A stretch of 64,000 nucleotides of DNA from Pseudomonas sp. LS1212 (GCF_024741815.1 NZ_CP102951.1:2743001-2807000); one strand, 5' to 3'; positions 41,470 through 51,141 are shown, numbered from the stretch's first letter. Program-made: numbers and translations. Notes: a model not told the origin generated them from the letters alone.

Positions 41470-42594
41470 TCAGTAATGGATGACGGTGCGAATGCTTTGC
41501 CCGGTATGCATCAGGTCGAATGCTTTGTTGATTTCTTCAAGAGGCATGTTGTGGGTGATAAACGTTTCCAACGGGATCTCTCCACGGCTGGCCTTCTCGA
41601 CATAGCTGGGGAGTTCTGTACGGCCCTTCACGCCACCGAACGCGCTACCGCGCCACACGCGGCCGGTAACCAGCTGGAATGGGCGAGTACTGATTTCTTG
41701 TCCTGCGCCGGCAACGCCGATGATGGTCGATTCACCCCAACCCTTGTGACAGCATTCCAGTGCCGCCCGCATCAACTGAACGTTGCCTACGCACTCGAAG
41801 GAATAATCCACACCGCCATCGGTGAGTTCGACGATGACGTCCTGGATAGGCTTTTCGTGTTCCTTGGGATTGATGAAATCTGTCGCGCCCAACGACACCG
41901 CAACGTCCCGCTTGGCTGGGTTGATATCGACTGCAATGATGCGCCCGGCGTTGGCCATCTTTGCGCCAATGATCGCGGCGAGGCCGATACCCCCGAGCCC
42001 AAAGATCGCGACGCTAGCACCAGCCTCAACCTTAGCGGTATTGAGTACAGCGCCAATACCTGTGGTCACCCCGCAGCCGAGCAGGCAAACCTGATCCAGC
42101 GGAGCGTCCTTAGGAATCTTCGCCAGAGAAATTTCGGGCAACACGGTGTATTCGGAGAATGTCGAGCAGCCCATGTAGTGGAACAGTGGCTTACCTTCAT
42201 ATGAAAAACGTGAGGTGCCGTCGGGCATCAAGCCTTTGCCTTGGGTCGCGCGGACTGCCTGGCAGAGGTTAGTCTTGCCGGACAGGCAAAACTTGCACTG
42301 CTTACATTCAGCGGTATAGAGCGGAATTACATGGTCGCCGACTTGCAGTGAAGTTACGCCTTCGCCAATGGCTTCGATGACGCCACCGCCTTCATGCCCC
42401 AACACGCTGGGGAAAATTCCTTCAGGATCGCTTCCCGAAAGAGTAAAGGCATCGGTGTGACAGACACCCGTGGCGACGATGCGAACGCGTACTTCCCCGG
42501 CCTTCGGAGGGGCTACATCGATAGTAACTAACTGCAACGGTTCATTGGGTGCAAACGCGACCGCAGCCCTGGACTTCAAGGTCTGTGCTGACAT
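41470..42594 (-). CDS. frmA: S-(hydroxymethyl)glutathione dehydrogenase / class III alcohol dehydrogenase
   Basis: 374 residues of the zinc alcohol dehydrogenase family. Catalytic zinc region GVCHTDAFTLSG and GHEGGGVIEAIG; structural-zinc cysteines in CKQCKFCLSGKTNLC; NAD motif FGLGGIGLAAIIGAK. Class III enzymes oxidise the glutathione adduct of formaldehyde. Here they would dispose of formaldehyde released by the Rieske and StcD demethylases on either side. Confidence 0.95.
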   Translation of the reverse strand: MSAQTLKSRAAVAFAPNEPLQLVTIDVAPPKAGEVRVRIVATGVCHTDAFTLSGSDPEGIFPSVLGHEGGGVIEAIGEGVTSLQVGDHVIPLYTAECKQCKFCLSGKTNLCQAVRATQGKGLMPDGTSRFSYEGKPLFHYMGCSTFSEYTVLPEISLAKIPKDAPLDQVCLLGCGVTTGIGAVLNTAKVEAGASVAIFGLGGIGLAAIIGAKMANAGRIIAVDINPAKRDVAVSLGATDFINPKEHEKPIQDVIVELTDGGVDYSFECVGNVQLMRAALECCHKGWGESTIIGVAGAGQEISTRPFQLVTGRVWRGSAFGGVKGRTELPSYVEKASRGEIPLETFITHNMPLEEINKAFDLMHTGQSIRTVIHY

Positions 42595-42623
42595 GGAAGA
42601 GCCTTGTGACTAAGTGTGAAAAT

Positions 42624-42650
42624 TGCCCCTGGTGTATGAAGCCAGGGGCA
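42624..42650 (-). terminator. Rho-independent terminator of stcD
   Basis: TGCCCCTGG / CCAGGGGCA form a 9-bp stem; on the minus strand it is followed by ATTTTC. It lies 6 bp past the stcD stop. Confidence 0.75.
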
Positions 42651-42655
42651 TGGTG

Positions 42656-44692
42656 TTAGATGTCTTTCAGCAGCCGCAATGCATCGTAGATGGCGGCATG
42701 TGTATTACGCGCTGAGACTGCATCCCCAATCCGGAATAGCTGAAAACGGCCTTCAGGGTGGGTAACAATGTTCTGGGCTTTTCCAGCGATCAGATTGTGC
42801 TGCTCGACCGCGCCGCCATTGCTCGAATGGGGACGTAGATCGAAGTACAAATCGTCCAAAGGAATTGTGCCGTGGTTGATCACGACCTGATCGACCATCC
42901 TTTGCTTATTCACTCGGCCATAATCACTGCCGAAATTGACTGCCAGCTTACCGTCGCGTTTTTCCACAGAATCGACCCGATACGTGACGGTGAAGGTAAC
43001 GTCCAGGTCTTGCAGGCTGCGCATGTAAGGCACCAGGTTCATGGCCATCACCTCCGGCGAAAACGCGCGGTCAGGTGTAACGATTTCCAGCGTTGCACCG
43101 CTCTTGGCAATGACTTCCGCAGCCTGCAACGCGGCATGATCACCAGCGTCATCGAAGATCAGTACATTCTTGCCTGGCTTGACGTCGCCCGAAATGATGT
43201 CCCAAGTCGACACCACCAGTTCGTTGCCCTGTTGGAGCACCTCTGTGTGCGGCAAGCCACCTGTGGCAACAATCACCACATCTGGTTCTTCAGCAAGCAC
43301 GGTCTCGGCCTCGACCCAAGTGTTGAAGTGGAACTTCACACCGAGGCGTTCGCACTGAGTCATGCGCCAGTCGATGATGCTGATCATCTCCCGGCGACGC
43401 TCGCTAAGAGAGGTCAACCGGATCTGTCCGCCGGGCTGGTCAGCAGCTTCGAACACCGTAACGTCGTGGCCGCGTTCACCGGCGACACGGGCTGCCTCCA
43501 GGCCCGCCGGGCCGGTTCCGATCACTACCACCTTTCGCTTGGCCGGTGCTTTGGGAATTTCATGGGGCATGGTGGTTTCACGCCCGGTCGCAGCATTGTG
43601 GATGCAATACGCCGCGCCGCCCTGATAGATGCGATCCAGGCAGTAGTTGGCACCTACGCAGGGGCGGATTTCCTCTTCGCGCTTTTCGATGATCTTGCGC
43701 ACGATGTGCGGATCGGTCATGTGTGCTCGGGTCATACCGATCATGTCCACCTTCCCTGAGGCGATGGCATGTCGCGCCGTTGCTACATCCGGGATCTTGG
43801 CTGCATGGAAGGTAGGGAAACCGGTAGCAGAGCGGATTTCGCCGGCAAAATCGAGGTGCGGAGCGTTACGCATGCCTTGAATCGGGATCACATCGGTCAG
43901 GCCGGCGTCGGTATCAATGTGTCCACGAACTACGTTAAGGAAGTCGACCAGACCACTGTTTTTGAGCATGTGTGAGATCTGGATACCGTCTTGGGCACCG
44001 AAACCACCGGGCAGATCTTCATCGCCGGTGTAGCGAACCCCGAGCAGGAAATCTTCGCCGCAGCGCTGACGGATGCCGCGCAGAATGTCAAAGGTAAAGC
44101 GCAGACGGTTTTCCAGCGAGCCGCCGTAAGGGCCGTCGAGATCGTTGGTCAGTGGAGACCAGAACTGATCCATCAGGTGGCCATAAGCCTGCAGCTCCAG
44201 ACCATCCAGGCCTGCAGCCTTCATGCGTTCGGCGGCATCCACGTAATCCTTGATGATGCGATCAATGTCCCAGTCTTCCATCTTTTTCGGGAAGGCTCGG
44301 TGAGACGCCTCACGCCGATGAGAAGGCGATACGACCGGAAGCCAGTCAGCCTTGTCCCAGCGCGTACGCCGCCCCAAGTGGGTAAGTTGAATCATCACCG
44401 CCGCACCGTGTTCGTGGCATTCGTCGGTTAGATCCTTCATCCATTTAACCACCTCGTCCTTGTACGCCAGCACATTGTTGAACACAGGCGGGCTGTCGCG
44501 GGAAACAGCGGCGGAGCCAGCGGTCATGGTCAGCGCTACACCGGCCTTTGCGCGCTCAACGTGATAAGCCCGGTACAGATCCTTGGGCATGCCGTCGACA
44601 GGGTAGGCCGGCTCATGGGAGGTAGTCATGATCCGGTTTCTGAGGGTCAGGTGTTTGATCTTGTAGGGCTGCAGCAAGGGATCGCTGGACAT
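42656..44692 (-). CDS. stcD: N-methylproline demethylase-type flavoprotein
   Basis: 678 residues, the length of StcD from Sinorhizobium. The N-terminal old-yellow-enzyme barrel binds FMN (RIMTTSHEPAYPVDGMPK, IQLTHLGRRTRW). Cysteines CVGANYCLDRIYQGGAAYC hold a [4Fe-4S] cluster. The C-terminal FAD/NAD module has VVIGTGPAGLEAARVAGERG. Relatives are dimethylglycine and trimethylamine dehydrogenases. It would convert N-methylproline to proline and formaldehyde, with ETF as electron acceptor; ETF genes start 200 bp away on the other strand. AATGTAC half-sites upstream suggest TetR control. Confidence 0.87.
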   Translation of the reverse strand: MSSDPLLQPYKIKHLTLRNRIMTTSHEPAYPVDGMPKDLYRAYHVERAKAGVALTMTAGSAAVSRDSPPVFNNVLAYKDEVVKWMKDLTDECHEHGAAVMIQLTHLGRRTRWDKADWLPVVSPSHRREASHRAFPKKMEDWDIDRIIKDYVDAAERMKAAGLDGLELQAYGHLMDQFWSPLTNDLDGPYGGSLENRLRFTFDILRGIRQRCGEDFLLGVRYTGDEDLPGGFGAQDGIQISHMLKNSGLVDFLNVVRGHIDTDAGLTDVIPIQGMRNAPHLDFAGEIRSATGFPTFHAAKIPDVATARHAIASGKVDMIGMTRAHMTDPHIVRKIIEKREEEIRPCVGANYCLDRIYQGGAAYCIHNAATGRETTMPHEIPKAPAKRKVVVIGTGPAGLEAARVAGERGHDVTVFEAADQPGGQIRLTSLSERRREMISIIDWRMTQCERLGVKFHFNTWVEAETVLAEEPDVVIVATGGLPHTEVLQQGNELVVSTWDIISGDVKPGKNVLIFDDAGDHAALQAAEVIAKSGATLEIVTPDRAFSPEVMAMNLVPYMRSLQDLDVTFTVTYRVDSVEKRDGKLAVNFGSDYGRVNKQRMVDQVVINHGTIPLDDLYFDLRPHSSNGGAVEQHNLIAGKAQNIVTHPEGRFQLFRIGDAVSARNTHAAIYDALRLLKDI

Positions 44693-44748
44693 TGTGTTGT
44701 GCTCCTGGACAGAACATCAGGCTTGGTTTTGACAACAAGGTATGTTGA

Positions 44749-44788
44749 ATGTACATGTGTGTCAATGATAAAGACGTAGGTGTACATT
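44749..44788. promoter_or_regulatory. Inverted AATGTACA half-sites between stcD and etfB
   Basis: AATGTACA (44749-44756) and TGTACATT (44781-44788) are inverted with a 24-bp gap in the divergent stcD/etfB promoter region. The same half-site forms the palindrome at 39424-39447. Confidence 0.55.
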
Positions 44789-44896
44789 TTGCTTGCATGA
44801 CAAAAAAAACGGGGCTAACATCCGGTCGAAACAGCAGATGATCTGGCTCGTTCGCGCCAGTCATTCAATGCACCGATTCAGGAGTGCCCAAGGACT

Positions 44897-45646
44897 ATGA
44901 AAGTGCTCGTAGCGGTAAAACGCGCCATCGACCCGAACGTGAAGGTTCGAGTGAAAGCTGACGGTTCAGGCGTAGACCTGAATGGCGTGAAAATGGCCTT
45001 GAACCCGTTCTGCGAAATCGCTGTGGAGGAGGCAATTCGCCTCAAGGAAAAAGGAGTGGCGTCCGAGGTGGTGGTGGTTTCTGTAGGCACCTCTGCTGCG
45101 CAAGAACAATTACGCACGGCATTGGCGCTCGGTGCGGATCGAGCAGTCCTGGTCGAAACTAGCGCGGTGCAAGAGCCGCTCAATGTGGCCAAATACCTGA
45201 GCAAAGTTATCGATAACGAAAAGCCGCAATTGATCCTTTTCGGCAAACAGGCGATCGACCAGGAGAACAACCAGACCGGGCAGATGGTTGCGCAGTTGAT
45301 AGGTAGCGGTCAGGCCACCTATGCGTCAGCTGTCAACTATGCCGATGGTCAATGGGTCGTCGAGCGCGAGGTCGATGGCGGTAGCCAGGTTGTGGCCCTC
45401 TCAGCGCCTGCAGTTGTCACCTGCGATCTGCGCCTGAATGAACCGCGCTATGCCTCGTTGCCGAACATCATGAAAGCCAAGAAAAAACCGCTTGAGGTGA
45501 TTGCCGCTGACAGTTTGGGCGCGAGCGTGAAGGAACACACTCGGCTGCTAGAGGTGGCGCCACCGCCAGTTCGTAAAGCCGGTATCAAAGTCGGTTCGGT
45601 ATCCGAACTGGTGGAAAAACTTAAATATGTTGCGGGGGTGATTTGA
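44897..45646 (+). CDS. etfB: Electron transfer flavoprotein beta subunit
   Basis: 249 residues: MKVLVAVKRAIDPNVKVRVK at the start, EEAIRLKEKG, GKQAIDQENNQTGQM and RYASLPNIMKAKKKPLEV are the classic EtfB landmarks (AMP-binding subunit). It forms ETF with the next gene, which overlaps by 4 bp. It would accept electrons from the StcD-type demethylase encoded divergently. A decayed partial copy of this gene lies at 51290-51445. Confidence 0.95.
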   Translation: MKVLVAVKRAIDPNVKVRVKADGSGVDLNGVKMALNPFCEIAVEEAIRLKEKGVASEVVVVSVGTSAAQEQLRTALALGADRAVLVETSAVQEPLNVAKYLSKVIDNEKPQLILFGKQAIDQENNQTGQMVAQLIGSGQATYASAVNYADGQWVVEREVDGGSQVVALSAPAVVTCDLRLNEPRYASLPNIMKAKKKPLEVIAADSLGASVKEHTRLLEVAPPPVRKAGIKVGSVSELVEKLKYVAGVI

Positions 45647-46581
45647 TGCGCACATTGGTTATGGCCGAACACGCAGCTGGTCAACTTACTGCAGGCACCC
45701 TGAGCGCCGTTACTGCCGCTATCGATCTAGGTCTTGAAACTGATCTGCTTGTAATCGGCGGGCAAGACGCGGCGGCAGCGGCGGAACAAGCGGCACATAC
45801 GAAGGGAGTACGTCGGGTATTGCTCGTTCAGGTGGCGATGTTCGAGAAGCCGTTGGCGGAGAACGTTCAACCGCTGATCACCCGGCTGGTGGCTGAGGAA
45901 TATACGCATGTTCTTGCCGATGCAAGCAGCATGGGCCGTAATGTGCTGCCTCGGGTAGCGGCGAGCTTGGATGTAGGCATGCTTTCGGACGTGACGAAAG
46001 TTTTGTCAGAAGACACTTTCCTGCGTCCTATTTATGCAGGTAACGCTCTCGCCACGGTTCAATCGCTTGACCCAATTAAATTACTTACCATCCGCGCTTC
46101 CGCGTTTGCCCCAGCTACGTCACGCCCGGATCGCTGCAATGTGGTGGTCGTTGACGGCGGGCAAAACGCGACCAATGTTCGTTTTGTAAGCGAACAGCTA
46201 ACGGTTAGCGAAAGGCCCGAACTTTCGAACGCTCGCGTTGTGGTTTCCGGCGGCCGCGGAATGCAAAGCAAAGAAAACTTTGCATTGATCAAGCGTGTGG
46301 CAGACAAGCTTGGCGGAGCCGTAGGTGCATCGCGCGCAGCTGTGGATTCTGGTTTCGCCCCGAACGACCTGCAGGTAGGGCAAACGGGCAAAATCGTGGC
46401 ACCGGATTTGTATATCGCCGCTGGTATCAGTGGAGCCATTCAACACCTGGCGGGTATGAGTGGTTCAAAAGTGATTGTTGCGATCAACCAGGATGCTGAG
46501 GCTCCGATCGCCCAAGTGGCGGATTACATGTTGGTGGCAGACCTTTTTGAAGCGTTACCGGCGCTTGAAAAGTCGCTGTGA
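45643..46581 (+). CDS. etfA: Electron transfer flavoprotein alpha subunit
   Basis: 312 residues. The C-terminal FAD-binding signature is complete: VVSGGRGMQSKENFALIKRV, then GASRAAVDSGF, GQTGKIVAPDLYIA and GISGAIQHLAGM. Its start overlaps the etfB stop (ATGA-type). Second gene of the etfBA / ETF-quinone oxidoreductase operon. Confidence 0.95.
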   Translation: MMRTLVMAEHAAGQLTAGTLSAVTAAIDLGLETDLLVIGGQDAAAAAEQAAHTKGVRRVLLVQVAMFEKPLAENVQPLITRLVAEEYTHVLADASSMGRNVLPRVAASLDVGMLSDVTKVLSEDTFLRPIYAGNALATVQSLDPIKLLTIRASAFAPATSRPDRCNVVVVDGGQNATNVRFVSEQLTVSERPELSNARVVVSGGRGMQSKENFALIKRVADKLGGAVGASRAAVDSGFAPNDLQVGQTGKIVAPDLYIAAGISGAIQHLAGMSGSKVIVAINQDAEAPIAQVADYMLVADLFEALPALEKSL

Positions 46582-46646
46582 GTGGTGCCCGGTGATAGTG
46601 CTGGGCGCCAAATTTATAACAGCCTGATGATAGCTAGGGTGAGCCC

Positions 46647-48299
46647 GTGCAGCGCGACCAAATGGAGTTCGATGTAGTGATCGTGGGGGGCGGGCCTGCT
46701 GGCCTAGCGACCGCTTGCCGTCTCAAACAACTGGCCGCTGCCTACGGTCAAGACCTAAGCGTATGCATAGTCGAAAAAGGCTCTGAAATCGGTGCACATA
46801 TCCTGTCAGGAGCAGTATTCGAGACCCGCGCGCTCGATGAGCTGTTCCCGGACTGGCAAGCCCAGGGTGCACCGGTGCATACAAAAGTTCTTCGGGATGA
46901 TATCTACTGGCTTTCCGGGCCCGAAAAGTTTCGCAGAGTCCCAGGTTGGATGGCACCTAAAACCCTGCACAATGAAGGCAACTACATTATTTCGCTAGGC
47001 AATCTATGCAGATGGCTTGCGGAACAGGCCGAAGCTTTGGGCGTGGAGGTCTACCCAGGCTTTGCAGCGAGTGACCTGATCATGGAACAGGGCATAGTCA
47101 AAGGTATTATTACTGGCGATATGGGGCTGGATCGAAACGGCCAGGAGCGTGCTGGCTACTTCACGCCCGGAATGGAGTTACGGGCTCGCTACACGGTATT
47201 GGCAGAAGGGTGTCGTGGCCATTTGGGTAAACGCGTCATCCAGAATTTCGCCTTGGATAAAGACTCAGATCCTCAGCACTATGCGATTGGCCTCAAAGAA
47301 ATTTGGGATGTCGATCCTTCGGTTCACGAAGAGGGGCTGGTCGTACACGCGACTGGATGGCCCCTAGACGATGACAACCCTGGGGGTTCCTTTCTGTATC
47401 ACACGGCCAATCACCAGATCGTTGTTGGGCTGATTGTGGATCTTTGCTACCAGAACCCGCACCTTTCCCCCTTCGAAGAGTTCCAGCGTTACAAGCACCA
47501 CCCGATCATTCAGCGTTACCTAAAGGGTGGGAAAAGAGTGAGCTACGGCGCACGAGCTATCGCCAAGGGGGGCCACAACTCACTTCCCAAAATGGCGTTT
47601 CCAGGTGGGTTGCTTGTGGGGTGCGACGCAGGAACCCTCAATTTCGCTAAAATCAAAGGTACCCACGCTGCAATGAAGTCTGGGATGCTGGCGGCCCAGG
47701 CGATATTCGAGGCTGTGAAATCAGGAGCAAATTCGACACAACCGCTGGATGTGTACGAAGAGCTTTTTTCCAGCAGTTGGCTCGGAGAGGAGTTAAAGCG
47801 CACCAGAAACTTTGGGCCTGCAATGCACAAACTCGGATCTGTACTTGGCGGAGCGTTCAACCTCTTAGATCAGAACGTTTTTAACGGGCGATTACCATTC
47901 ACTCTGCGCGACAAGGCTCGGGATCATGAAAAAATGAAATCCGTGTCTGACTCTCCATCGCGGGCTTATTCTAAGCCAGATGGAGTAATAAGTTTCGATC
48001 GGTTGTCATCGGTATTTTTGTCTAATACGTACCATGAAGAAGATCAGCCAGTCCACCTCAAATTGGGGGCTGGCAGCATACCGATAGAACTAAATTTGCC
48101 GGTTTATGATGAGCCCGCGCAGCGGTACTGCCCAGCGGGAGTATACGAAATCATAAAAACTTCAGGAGCTGAAAAAGCGTTGCAGATCAATGCACAAAAT
48201 TGCATTCATTGTAAAACCTGCGACATTAAGGATCCTACTCAAAATATTACGTGGGTTCCGCCCGAGGGCGGAGGAGGGCCAAACTATCCAAATATGTGA
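46647..48299 (+). CDS. Electron transfer flavoprotein-ubiquinone oxidoreductase
   Basis: 550 residues. FAD motif VIVGGGPAGLATACRL at the N-terminus; the C-terminal [4Fe-4S] segment has QNCIHCKTCDIKDPTQNI and ends GGGGPNYPNM, as in ETF dehydrogenases. It oxidises ETF and reduces quinone at the inner membrane. GTG 46647 is taken as start because AGGG lies 8 nt upstream; ATG 46662 lacks a ribosome binding site. With etfBA it forms a complete electron path for the amine demethylase. Confidence 0.93.
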   Translation: MQRDQMEFDVVIVGGGPAGLATACRLKQLAAAYGQDLSVCIVEKGSEIGAHILSGAVFETRALDELFPDWQAQGAPVHTKVLRDDIYWLSGPEKFRRVPGWMAPKTLHNEGNYIISLGNLCRWLAEQAEALGVEVYPGFAASDLIMEQGIVKGIITGDMGLDRNGQERAGYFTPGMELRARYTVLAEGCRGHLGKRVIQNFALDKDSDPQHYAIGLKEIWDVDPSVHEEGLVVHATGWPLDDDNPGGSFLYHTANHQIVVGLIVDLCYQNPHLSPFEEFQRYKHHPIIQRYLKGGKRVSYGARAIAKGGHNSLPKMAFPGGLLVGCDAGTLNFAKIKGTHAAMKSGMLAAQAIFEAVKSGANSTQPLDVYEELFSSSWLGEELKRTRNFGPAMHKLGSVLGGAFNLLDQNVFNGRLPFTLRDKARDHEKMKSVSDSPSRAYSKPDGVISFDRLSSVFLSNTYHEEDQPVHLKLGAGSIPIELNLPVYDEPAQRYCPAGVYEIIKTSGAEKALQINAQNCIHCKTCDIKDPTQNITWVPPEGGGGPNYPNM

Positions 48300-48440
48300 T
48301 AGAAATTTTCGCATAACTTAAGCTCATGTCGATATGAGATTAATTGCCTTGTGACTGCGGTCTCATTTTGCTCTCATAAGGAAGGTTGAATTATCTGCTG
48401 CCCTGCCAATAACCATTAATACAGTACGCGGAGATACACC

Positions 48441-49349
48441 ATGGTTAGTCATTCGTTTTTCAGTAAAACTGTTTTCGGCTCGCTTGCAGGGGTGGCGATG
48501 GCCTTCTGCAGTCTTGTTGCTCAAGCCGAAGATCCCGCGCCTATTCGTATAGGCTGGGTTAATTGGTCGGATACGGAAATTGCTGTAAAGCTAGCAAATA
48601 CCGCAATACAAGACCACCTGAAGCAGCCGGTGAAATTGGTTCTGGCCGATATTGGTATCCAATTTCAAGCGTTGGCTAACGGCAATATCGACCTGATCCC
48701 GATGGTCTGGCTGCCGAGCACTCACAAGGCATTCTATGATAAATACCGCGACAAGCTTGAAGATCTCGGCGTGCTTTATGAGGGGCGAATCGGCATGGCG
48801 GTGCCTACTTCTATTCCAACCAGTGAGATCGCCAGTGTCGAAGACCTTAACAAGCCAGAGGTAAGACAAAAACTCGGCGGCAAAATCTTGACTTCCGAAG
48901 TAGGTAATGGTCAATATAAGCTGACGGAGAAGGCCATCAAAGAATATAATCTTGATGGCTATAAAATGGTTGCCTCTTCAGAATCTGGAATGTTGAGCGA
49001 GTTGGATCGTAACCTGAAGCGTGACAAGTGGTCTTTGATTAACGCATGGAGCCCGCACTGGATGTTCTCTAAGTGGTCGCTGCGTTATTTGGACGATCCC
49101 AAGCAGATTTTCGGCGGTGCTGAGAAAATCCATGCTGTTGCCCGCAAAGGTTTTAGCGCGGAGCACCCCGAAGTTGCTCGATTCTTCGCCAACTATACGA
49201 TTCCTCAAGCTGACCTTGAGAAACTGATGTTTACTGCGCGTGACAGCTCGGCAGACCAGGTTGTTGCAGCCTACTACGCAGCTAACAAGCCCCGCTTTGA
49301 GGCAATGTTTGACGCCAACACCGCATCCACGACGGCGGTTCAGCAATAA
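48441..49349 (+). CDS. Glycine/proline betaine ABC transporter substrate-binding protein (ProX/OpuAC family)
   Basis: 302 residues. Signal peptide ending at VAQA-EDPAP; the mature N-terminus IRIGWVNWSDTEIAVKLA is typical of the OpuAC family, with Trp residues (WVNW, LINAWSPHWMFSKW) for the aromatic box that binds quaternary ammonium groups. It probably works with the ProVW-like proteins at 34-36 kb, although 12 kb apart. A hairpin (GGTGCCCTT / AAGGGCACC, 49381-49409) follows it. Confidence 0.9.
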   Translation: MVSHSFFSKTVFGSLAGVAMAFCSLVAQAEDPAPIRIGWVNWSDTEIAVKLANTAIQDHLKQPVKLVLADIGIQFQALANGNIDLIPMVWLPSTHKAFYDKYRDKLEDLGVLYEGRIGMAVPTSIPTSEIASVEDLNKPEVRQKLGGKILTSEVGNGQYKLTEKAIKEYNLDGYKMVASSESGMLSELDRNLKRDKWSLINAWSPHWMFSKWSLRYLDDPKQIFGGAEKIHAVARKGFSAEHPEVARFFANYTIPQADLEKLMFTARDSSADQVVAAYYAANKPRFEAMFDANTASTTAVQQ

Positions 49350-49380
49350 CAGCCGCTTTCCTGTAGCTATTTTGCAGTTT

Positions 49381-49409
49381 GGTGCCCTTGACGGAGAGTG
49401 AAGGGCACC
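49381..49409 (+). terminator. Hairpin after the binding-protein gene
   Basis: A 9-bp perfect stem with an 11-nt loop lies 32 nt past the stop; no T-run follows. It may attenuate read-through into the next gene. Confidence 0.4.
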
Positions 49410-49443
49410 GGCTGCATCGAATGAAACGTTAAGGCGATATCCC

Positions 49444-50442
49444 TTGAAAACTACAGCCTATCGTAGCTTTACAATCGATGAAGCTGTCGATTGGGTGAAG
49501 CGACTCTGCGAATCAAAAGGTTGTTCACCGGCAGTGGCCGAATCATTAGCCCGCGCCACAGTGGCTGCACAAACCCGCGGTAATGAAGCAGTTGGTTTTC
49601 GTCATCTTGCTGATTACTTGTCCGGCTTTTCATCTGGTCGAATAGATCCGCGTGCCGAGCCAAGAATCTCATCTTCCAGCCCGATTATCTTCAAATCTGA
49701 TGCGAGAGGCGGGATAGCACAGCTGGGCGTAGATCGGTGTTTCGATTCGTTGTGCCATGCCGCATACGAAAATGGTATGGCCACACTGAGCCAGTGCAAT
49801 AGCTTTACAAGCGGTGAACTGGGTGACTATACAATTCGTCTTGCCAAGGCCGGCCTGATTGCGTTGGCGGTCGCCAATGGCCCAGCGCTCGTTGCAGTTC
49901 CTGGATCTAAGGGCAAGACCTATTCTACAAATCCGCTCTCATTTGCAGCGCCGTCGGCGGATGGCATACCTCTGATGTTTGACCAGGCGTGCAGCGCTAC
50001 TGCATTCGTAAATATCGCTCATGCCGCGTCGACGGGTAGCGACCTTCCTGATGGATGGGCGGTGGATCAGCATGGGAATGGAACACGTAACGCCTTGGAG
50101 GCGTTGGGCGGTGCACTTCTTCCTTTCGGTGGTTACCGTGGGGCTAATCTGATACTCATGGTTGAGGTTTTGGCCGCAGGTCTAACTGGCGCTAATTGGT
50201 CGATTGATTCGCCGGCTTTCCACCAAGGGGCTCAGACACCAGGATGTGGTCTACTGATTCTAGCCCTCGCTCCGGATTTCTTTTCATCAGGGCTCGAGCA
50301 CCGACTAGCAAGTCAGTTGGCCCGATTGACTGAAATGGGAGTCCATAGGCCAGGATGGGAGCGCCAACGTTCAACGGTTAGTTCGGAGATCAATGGGATC
50401 AGACTTCCTATTGATCTGCTGGATAAGCTAAGCAATATGTAA
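49444..50442 (+). CDS. Ldh2-family NAD(P)H-dependent reductase, probably delta1-pyrroline-2-carboxylate reductase
   Basis: 332 residues of the malate/L-lactate (Ldh2) dehydrogenase family: AQTRGNEAVGFRHLADYL, SLCHAAYENGMATLSQCNSF, NPLSFAAPSADGIPLMFDQA and GGALLPFGGYRGANLILMVE. Members include malate, ureidoglycolate and cyclic-imine (pyrroline/piperideine-2-carboxylate) reductases. The AcnX-type 3-hydroxyproline dehydratase encoded 1 kb downstream makes delta1-pyrroline-2-carboxylate, so reduction of that imine to L-proline is the likely job (context inference). Confidence 0.82.
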   Translation: MKTTAYRSFTIDEAVDWVKRLCESKGCSPAVAESLARATVAAQTRGNEAVGFRHLADYLSGFSSGRIDPRAEPRISSSSPIIFKSDARGGIAQLGVDRCFDSLCHAAYENGMATLSQCNSFTSGELGDYTIRLAKAGLIALAVANGPALVAVPGSKGKTYSTNPLSFAAPSADGIPLMFDQACSATAFVNIAHAASTGSDLPDGWAVDQHGNGTRNALEALGGALLPFGGYRGANLILMVEVLAAGLTGANWSIDSPAFHQGAQTPGCGLLILALAPDFFSSGLEHRLASQLARLTEMGVHRPGWERQRSTVSSEINGIRLPIDLLDKLSNM

Positions 50443-50502
50443 TTTTCTTTAGAGCTGCGTACATGCTCTTTAATCCATATCTCTAGAAAGGGATCGATAG
50501 CG

Positions 50503-51141
50503 ATGAAAAGTGGCGCTGACGTGTTATCTGCGGATCATGAGTTGATTAAGAGCGGACGGCTACTTCAGCGATCACTTCAGAAAATCCTGTCGAGCAATAT
50601 AGGCGGTGCTACCGTAGCGCTAGATACGGCTGAGGCGTGTGCTACAGCTCTAAGTTCTGCGCAATGGAGTATTGCAAAGGCATCGGAGGCCCCACATGAA
50701 TTTCCCGCATCGCTGGAGTCCTATTTGTCTCACGCGCTTAACTCTGCGCCGAGGACGAACGAATATTTGGGTGCAGTGCTGGATGCGTTAGGCATTATTT
50801 TGCCTCGCGCTTCCTGGATGAAACGAGAGGCCAAGCTTGGCCAGGACGATTCGTTCGTGGAGAGGCATCGCCATGCGATGATTACAGGCGCGGGGGGGAT
50901 ATTCGAATGTCCTACCTTAACATTGGGATTAGCGCTGATGGCGCCTTTTAACTGCTATCCATTTCATAATCACCCCCCGGCTGAATTCTATCTCGTGCTT
51001 TCGCCGGGCGAATGGTACCGAGAGGGCTCGGATTGGTGGAGTCCTGGAGCTGGCGGGCTGGTATTCAACCCTCCCTCATGCATCCATGCAATGAAATCAA
51101 CGGATGTTCCTCTTTTGGCGCTGTGGGGTTTGTTTCATTAG
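50503..51141 (+). CDS. Cupin of the DMSP-lyase family (DddL/DddQ type)
   Basis: 212 residues. The C-terminal cupin carries FHNHPPAEFYLVLSPGEWYR and FNPPSCIHAMKS, the His, His, Glu, Tyr and His pattern of DMSP-lyase cupins. The alpha-helical N-terminal half is also typical. Such enzymes split dimethylsulfoniopropionate by beta-elimination. It is the second, unrelated DMSP-lyase-family protein in the island (with DddP), again without acrylate genes. A different betaine substrate cannot be excluded. Confidence 0.75.
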   Translation: MKSGADVLSADHELIKSGRLLQRSLQKILSSNIGGATVALDTAEACATALSSAQWSIAKASEAPHEFPASLESYLSHALNSAPRTNEYLGAVLDALGIILPRASWMKREAKLGQDDSFVERHRHAMITGAGGIFECPTLTLGLALMAPFNCYPFHNHPPAEFYLVLSPGEWYREGSDWWSPGAGGLVFNPPSCIHAMKSTDVPLLALWGLFH

